Source: a virus
Virus record (IMG/VR): IMGVR_UViG_3300036401_000385
Coordinates: 1-33,599 of that record
Direction: 5' to 3' (one strand)
DNA length: 33,599 nt
In this document: in pieces, positions 30,061 to 33,599 of the stretch
Layout: every line of letters starts with the position of its first letter
How positions within the stretch are numbered: position 1 is the stretch's first letter
Position numbers and translations under genes: made by a program
The notes under the pieces: model-generated
Database searches by the model: none
What the model was told of the DNA's origin: nothing
The model's input: the letters and a program-made list of their open reading frames with translations, nothing else

Positions 30061-30513
30061 TTACCGGGTGACCAGCTTCGTCACCAGGAAGTCCTCGCCG
30101 TCATTGGTTTGGAGATGACAGGTATAGCGGGTTCGAATCAACGCCCCGAAGCCGTTCTGCGAGTCCACGTAGGACGTGACGCGATACTTGCCCGCGCCCA
30201 GGTTCTCGATGGTGGAATCCCAGTAACCCGCGAAGTCGGCGGTTTTGGGGGCCTTGAGTCTGGCTTCCATGTAGTCTCTTGCCCGCAGGAAGGCGGCAGT
30301 GTCCGCCTTTGCTGCCCGGGCGGATTTCGCGGCTTCCTTGGCAGCGATCCGTTCCACTTTTTCGCGGGCGTCGGCGGCAGCGTTTTGCTCCATCCGGGCC
30401 TTCACCTGTTCCTTTGGCACGCTTTTAATGGCAACGGCCAGAAGGACGAACAGCACGACGATGCCGGCGAACCCGATCACGGCAACCATCAACAGTCTCT
30501 TTATGATTCTCAC
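30061..30513 (-). CDS. Membrane-anchored protein, moron candidate
   Basis: A 150-residue protein with an N-terminal membrane helix (residues 8-30, hydrophobic VAVIGFAGIVVLFVLLAVAI) preceded by basic residues, so N-terminus inside. An Ala/Lys/Glu-rich helix covers 35-75. The C-terminal domain (ARDYMEARLKAPKTADFAGYWD, YRVTSYVDSQNGFGALIRTRY) resembles a domain common in bacterial envelope proteins. GTG at 30513 has AAGGAA about 8 bases upstream. It lies downstream of the integrase but is separated by an inverted repeat, so it may have its own promoter. Superinfection exclusion or another lysogen trait is likely but unproven. Confidence 0.72.
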   Translation of the reverse strand: MRIIKRLLMVAVIGFAGIVVLFVLLAVAIKSVPKEQVKARMEQNAAADAREKVERIAAKEAAKSARAAKADTAAFLRARDYMEARLKAPKTADFAGYWDSTIENLGAGKYRVTSYVDSQNGFGALIRTRYTCHLQTNDGEDFLVTKLVTR

Positions 30514-30539
30514 GTTATTATTTCCTTTTCAAGATTTGA

Positions 30540-30556
30540 CGCGGCACTAGGCCGCG
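30540..30556. repeat. Inverted repeat between integrase and membrane protein genes
   Basis: CGCGGC-ACTAG-GCCGCG is a perfect 6-base stem with a 5-base loop. It lies after the integrase stop. There is no T run, so it may be a weak terminator or a protein site rather than a classic terminator. Confidence 0.45.
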
Positions 30557-30592
30557 AGATTTACGCTGCATGGGATACCCCGGACGGCTGGT

Positions 30593-31837
30593 TTAACCTG
30601 CCTGGGGGAACTGATAGGATAATACCCGCGTGGACTTCGACATGCGTTCGCGGTATCCAGGAACGAGCTTCATGTAATGCTGGTCGGTGATCTTGACGTC
30701 GCTGTGGCCGAGCATCTTGCTCACCGTGTAAATGTCTGCGCCCTTCTCCCCGTCCCCGACCAGCAGGTTGATGGCGAAGGTGTCGCGGAATTTGTGGCAG
30801 GCCCCGTCGATCCCGGCCAGCGCCAGGACCTTCATGACGATGGCGGTCGTCTCGCGGATGCGGGTTTCGTAATCCGGCATCAGCGAACCAAACTCTTCAC
30901 CCTCGCGCAGCGCTTGGCGGGCTTCCTGGTAGTCTCCGGGGCGGTCGGGCTGAAAGAAGTACACCCGCGTCTTGGGGAGCCGCTGCAGGGCCTCTATGGC
31001 GGGCGGCTGCAGTTCCGGGGGCAGCGAGATCGGGCGGCGGGTTTTGATTACGTAGTAGTCCAGGTTGCCGTCGGGCGTGAGGTAGCCGCGCTCGCAGAAG
31101 GTGGCGTCACTGATGCGCATGCCCGAATACAGCAGCAGGTAGATCAGGGCGCGGGCGCGATCGCGCTCGGCTTCGGGCAGTTGTTCGATAGCAGCGAATA
31201 TCTGCGTGATCTGCGCGGGCGTGAACGGCAGGCGCGACGAGGCCGGAGAATTGCCCCGCTTACTGTTCTGATTCAGCTTGCGGTCTTCTGTAGGCGGGAA
31301 GGCGATCCAGCGTTTGGTGCGCGCGCACCAGTTGAACCACACCCGCAGGTGCGTCAGGCGGCCCTGCGCGGTGGTCCGCTTCCAGCCCGCGTGGCTTTCG
31401 AAGTAGCGGCGGATGTGGGAAGAGTCCACCTGGGCGAGCAGGGTAATTTCCTGCTGCGCAGCCCAGGCGCTGAAGTGGCCCACGGCGCGGGCATAGAGTT
31501 CCTTCGAACTGGAGGAGAGTTTCTGGGAGGCCTCGAGGAATTCCTTGGCGGCGTGCTCTATGGTCTCGCTGCCCTTCGGGGCGGGCTTCCCCATCAGCCG
31601 GGGGCCACCGGGCGTAGGGTCCTCGTCCCCGCCGCGTTCCAGGGTATCCTGGCGGGCCTCGGCGGTCGAGAGCGTGCGCGTATCGAGCGACTGGCGGATG
31701 AACTTGCCGCGCACCTTGCCGTGGATCCACAGCGGGCACTCGCACTGCGTCACGTTGTTGGGTTGGCCGTGAATGGGGCACTTCTCGGCGTGCCTGCGGT
31801 AAATCGTCGTCTTCGTCGTGTGGGTTCGTTTTGTCAT
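30593..31837 (-). CDS. int: Tyrosine recombinase integrase
   Basis: A 414-residue site-specific recombinase that would insert the phage into its host. The catalytic set is visible: R241 in SGMRISD, K265 in VIKT, H348 and R351 in CHKFRDTF, H378 in LGHSD, and the nucleophile Y388 in DQHYMK. The core-binding domain covers about 90-185. The N-terminal 60 residues hold C20, H23 and C32/C34 with LWIHGKVRGKFIRQSL, a form I associate with integrases of Acidobacteriota and similar soil bacteria. GGAG (31847-31844 on the minus strand) precedes the ATG by 6 bases. No attP could be identified without the host sequence. Confidence 0.93.
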   Translation of the reverse strand: MTKRTHTTKTTIYRRHAEKCPIHGQPNNVTQCECPLWIHGKVRGKFIRQSLDTRTLSTAEARQDTLERGGDEDPTPGGPRLMGKPAPKGSETIEHAAKEFLEASQKLSSSSKELYARAVGHFSAWAAQQEITLLAQVDSSHIRRYFESHAGWKRTTAQGRLTHLRVWFNWCARTKRWIAFPPTEDRKLNQNSKRGNSPASSRLPFTPAQITQIFAAIEQLPEAERDRARALIYLLLYSGMRISDATFCERGYLTPDGNLDYYVIKTRRPISLPPELQPPAIEALQRLPKTRVYFFQPDRPGDYQEARQALREGEEFGSLMPDYETRIRETTAIVMKVLALAGIDGACHKFRDTFAINLLVGDGEKGADIYTVSKMLGHSDVKITDQHYMKLVPGYRERMSKSTRVLSYQFPQAG

Positions 31838-31847
31838 AGCAGTCTCC

Positions 31848-31886
31848 AGAAAAGGAAAACGGGCGAAGGCCGTAAGCCCCCGCCCG
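31848..31886 (-). terminator. Rho-independent terminator before the integrase
   Basis: On the minus strand, CGGGCG (31886-31881) and CGCCCG (31865-31860) form a GC-rich hairpin, followed by the T-rich run TTTTCCTTTTCT (31859-31848). It lies between the Lys/Ala-rich gene and the integrase. It should end transcription of the first gene or limit read-through into the integrase. Confidence 0.6.
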
Positions 31887-31897
31887 CCCGAAGTGAG

Positions 31898-32641
31898 TTA
31901 CTGAAGGTGGACCACGATCGCGTCGCCCACCATCTTCGCCGGCAGGTCCTGGGTCGTCTTGTTCCAGCCGGTCTCGGCCAGCAGCTTGGCGACGCGAAGA
32001 ACCGGGGCGGCGTGGCAGAACATCACCTGCGTCGCGTCCTTGCCGCTCTTGGTGGGCGTGAGCGTAACCGTCTTGCCCTTGGCCTCAAGCTTGACGTAGG
32101 GTGCGCCGTTCAGCTTCTCGGCAGCCAGCTTGGGGAAGAAAAACTCGCCCTTGGCGTAGAGCCGCAGTTTCAGTTCCTTCGGCGCCGCTTCCTTTTTGGC
32201 CTTCACGATCTTGGCGCCCACGGCCTCAACCGCCTTCTTGGCCTTGGCGGGGGTAACGGCCTTCGCTGCGGGCTTCCAGTTCTCAGCCCGCGCCGAGGCG
32301 AGGTTCTTATCCTTCTCCAGGACGGTCAGCCGCGCGTTGCGGGCTTTTTCGTTTTTGAACCGCTCGTAGGACACGGTGTTATCCTTCGCGGCGATGCAGA
32401 GGATGGAAAAAGGGAAGGCCTCGTTCGCGCCCATCTCCGAGGGGATCACAACCGGGGGGCGGTTCTTGGCAGCATCAATATCAGCCACGAGGCTGAGCAC
32501 GTTCAGCTTGCCCATGTGGGCCGAGATCGCGGGTTCGCCCAGGCTATCCTTGGCAAGCTCTTTCCCGGCTGCGAGATCCGCCGCAAGCGTCTTGGTGGCC
32601 TTCGCGGCCGTCTTCTTAATTTTCGTCGTTTGTTTTGTCAC
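31898..32641 (-). CDS. Lys/Ala-rich protein, histone H1-like segments
   Basis: A 247-residue protein with repeated Lys/Ala/Thr-rich stretches near the N-terminus (KQTTKIKKTAAKATKTLAADL) and in the middle (KPAAKAVTPAKAKKAVEAV, AKIVKAKKEAAPKELKL), like histone H1-type tails. More ordered parts lie between and after them (PPVVIPSEMGANEAFPFSILCI; EFFFPKLAAEKLNGAPYVKL). GTG at 32641 is chosen because AAGGA (32653-32649 on the minus strand) lies 7 bases before it; a longer frame to TTG at 32689 lacks such a site. It may be a DNA-coating or regulatory protein. No recognised domain supports a precise function. Confidence 0.6.
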   Translation of the reverse strand: MTKQTTKIKKTAAKATKTLAADLAAGKELAKDSLGEPAISAHMGKLNVLSLVADIDAAKNRPPVVIPSEMGANEAFPFSILCIAAKDNTVSYERFKNEKARNARLTVLEKDKNLASARAENWKPAAKAVTPAKAKKAVEAVGAKIVKAKKEAAPKELKLRLYAKGEFFFPKLAAEKLNGAPYVKLEAKGKTVTLTPTKSGKDATQVMFCHAAPVLRVAKLLAETGWNKTTQDLPAKMVGDAIVVHLQ

Positions 32642-32898
32642 AGTAGTATTCCTTGTTTGGTCGGCTCCCTTCGTCGTGGGTGCCGCCAAGAGACAAGTCT
32701 ACTACGTGGTACATGTTTTTTGTACAGTGTTGCAGAAGAAAAAGAAAATAAAGGGGTTAAATCGGTGCAAAAAACTAGAAGGTCTACTTTAGAAGCCAAC
32801 TCGAATCAACTAGATAGGCGCAAAACACTAGTAAATATCGTACCGATAGCAGCGATAGTATTCAGACGTTGTACAGGCTTTGTACAGCCTGGGGGCGC
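32642..32898. other. Divergent intergenic region
   Basis: No gene is seen in these 257 bases. The stretch is AT-rich compared with its surroundings and separates the leftward Lys/Ala-rich and integrase genes from the rightward zinc and nuclease genes. It therefore must hold at least two promoters and the TTGTACAG repeats. I cannot assign -10/-35 boxes with confidence. Confidence 0.6.
32720..32887. repeat. TTGTACAG repeats flanking the right-end intergenic region
   Basis: TTGTACAG occurs at 32720-32727, 32869-32876 and 32880-32887, the last two with an 11-base period (one helical turn). An inverted GTACA at 32709-32713 lies close to the first. They sit in the 257-base gap between the leftward and rightward genes, so they may bind a common regulator. 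Confidence 0.45.
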
Positions 32899-33273
32899 AT
32901 GAGGTGCCGGCGCTGCAGCCGTGAAATACCCGCGCATCTGATCGGCTGCGAGTACTGCCTTATCGAGCGGGGCGTCGAGTTCCTGGAGAAACGGCAGATT
33001 GAGATCCTGCCATCCGTTTACTGCGGCAAGGCCGATCTCGTGCTCGTGACGGCTCGCGGGATAGCTCGCCACGTGCAGCTGTTCGGCGAACCCTACCGCA
33101 TGTACTGCGGTGCGCAACTCGGCCCGCACTATAAGCGCACCCGCGAGCCGTACAACGAAGTCACTGTGAAAAAGCTGTGCGTGCCCTGCCGCATCCGGCT
33201 CAAGGCACTGATGGAGGAAGCGCTTGCCGCCACGGTTCCGGCTCACAGCGCCAGCAGCCCCGCGCCTCAGTGA
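32899..33273 (+). CDS. Cys-rich protein with zinc ribbon-like motifs
   Basis: A 124-residue protein starting MRCRRCSREI, with CxxC at 3-6 and CEYC about 12 residues later (a four-Cys zinc ribbon). A second set, YCGAQL and KLCVPC, may hold another metal. The basic C-terminal part is low in order. ATG at 32899 follows GGGGG (32891-32895). It overlaps the nuclease gene by about 50 bases. Function unknown; binding to DNA or to the nuclease is plausible. Confidence 0.7.
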   Translation: MRCRRCSREIPAHLIGCEYCLIERGVEFLEKRQIEILPSVYCGKADLVLVTARGIARHVQLFGEPYRMYCGAQLGPHYKRTREPYNEVTVKKLCVPCRIRLKALMEEALAATVPAHSASSPAPQ

Positions 33274-33592
33274 AAACGACGTAGAGCGGGCCTGTCTCGA
33301 TCTACTCGCGCTGCGCGGCTACTACGTCCAGCGTGTGCACTCGGGAACCTTCAAGAGTCTCGACGGCCGCAGGTTCATCAAGGGCGCACCGAAGGGGACG
33401 CCTGACTATTCGGCGCACCACGCGCGGCACCGCGGCTTCCTGCTGGAAGTCAAACGGCCTGGCGCCGAACTCGATCCCGTGCAGCGTTCGAAGATCCACG
33501 AGATTGACTGGGCCTTCCGAATTCCTATTGCGGTGGTGGATACGGTGGACGCGCTCGCGGCGTGGCTCGCCGGCCACGAACGGTCGCCCTAA
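33224..33592 (+). CDS. VRR-NUC domain nuclease
   Basis: A 122-residue single-domain VRR-NUC nuclease (PD-(D/E)XK fold). The motifs SENDVERACLDLLALRG (16-32), KGTPD (57-61), LEVKRPG with E75 and K77, and PVQ with Q87 are all present, and the length matches the stand-alone viral forms. These enzymes cut structured or branched DNA and often lie just before phage packaging genes. If the molecule is circular or permuted, this gene would precede the ParB-N and terminase genes at the left end. A TTG start at 33224 is supported by GGAGG (33213-33217), 6 bases upstream. The gene ends at the last few bases of the window, followed by a run of A. Confidence 0.88.
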   Translation: MPPRFRLTAPAAPRLSENDVERACLDLLALRGYYVQRVHSGTFKSLDGRRFIKGAPKGTPDYSAHHARHRGFLLEVKRPGAELDPVQRSKIHEIDWAFRIPIAVVDTVDALAAWLAGHERSP

Positions 33593-33599
33593 AAAAAAA

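Noticed and set aside
30540-30556. The CGCGGC inverted repeat as attP core.
   Set aside because: Its position beside the integrase gene is suggestive, but attP cores cannot be recognised without the host junction, and no paired arm-type sites are visible.
30677-32902. A 741-codon open frame on the plus strand opposite the integrase and the Lys/Ala-rich gene.
   Set aside because: The integrase on the other strand has all catalytic residues. The plus frame spans two genes and an intergenic region and has no recognisable domain.
33591-33599. The A run at the window's end as a poly(A) tail or biological tract.
   Set aside because: A run of 9 A that includes the stop codon, at the exact sequence end, is more likely an assembly or trimming effect. 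Nothing supports a biological role.
1-33599. tRNA or rRNA genes.
   Set aside because: I found no cloverleaf with a convincing T-arm and acceptor stem, and no rRNA-like sequence, by reading alone. A tRNA scan would be needed to exclude a hidden one.

Overview
The window reads as a GC-rich temperate siphophage or prophage genome of about 33.6 kb. It carries an HK97-type packaging/head module, a long non-contractile tail module with a tape measure protein, repressor-like regulators and a tyrosine integrase. The integrase has a Cys-containing N-terminus of a kind I associate with Acidobacteriota. That host guess is an inference, and the sequence names no host.

Layout. (1) 1-2.2 kb: a ParB-N-like protein, a TET-associated-type DNA glycosyltransferase and the small terminase. 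(2) 2.2-9.2 kb: large terminase, portal, prohead protease, major capsid protein, two very small genes missed by length cut-offs (7101-7265 and 7262-7399), a gp6-like connector, a second HK97-fold capsid-like protein and a head-closure protein. (3) 9.2-21.4 kb: an Ig-like protein, tail completion proteins, a tail tube with a C-terminal BACON-like domain, a tail assembly chaperone with a canonical -1 frameshift site (CCCAAAC), the tape measure, a tail-tip protein with 17-residue repeats, and a 984-residue tail fibre. Most genes overlap by 1-8 bases, which points to one translationally coupled late operon. (4) 21.4-22.5 kb: the control region, with a leftward zinc-ribbon/LuxR-type protein and two paralogous, convergent XRE regulators, plus clear inverted repeats and one good promoter. 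(5) 22.6-22.8 kb: a noncoding leader that folds on paper into three consecutive H-type pseudoknots. Two are near-identical tandem copies with compensatory changes. This is the most interesting element here and may belong to the STAXI class. (6) 22.8-30.1 kb: an early operon with a small RHH-like protein, YqaJ exonuclease, a candidate annealing-type recombination protein, several small Cys-rich proteins, a second ParB-like protein and an excisionase-like HTH protein. (7) 30.1-32.7 kb, leftward: a membrane-anchored moron candidate, the integrase, a terminator and a Lys/Ala-rich protein. (8) 32.9-33.6 kb, rightward: a zinc protein and a VRR-NUC nuclease, which probably continue into the packaging genes at the left end if the molecule is circular or permuted.

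Together the genes describe packaging, head, tail, lysogeny control, recombination and integration. I could not find an endolysin, holin, helicase, primase, polymerase or TET/JBP dioxygenase, so the genome is either incomplete or uses unrecognised genes for these jobs. All family assignments are from reading the sequence. No database search was run.
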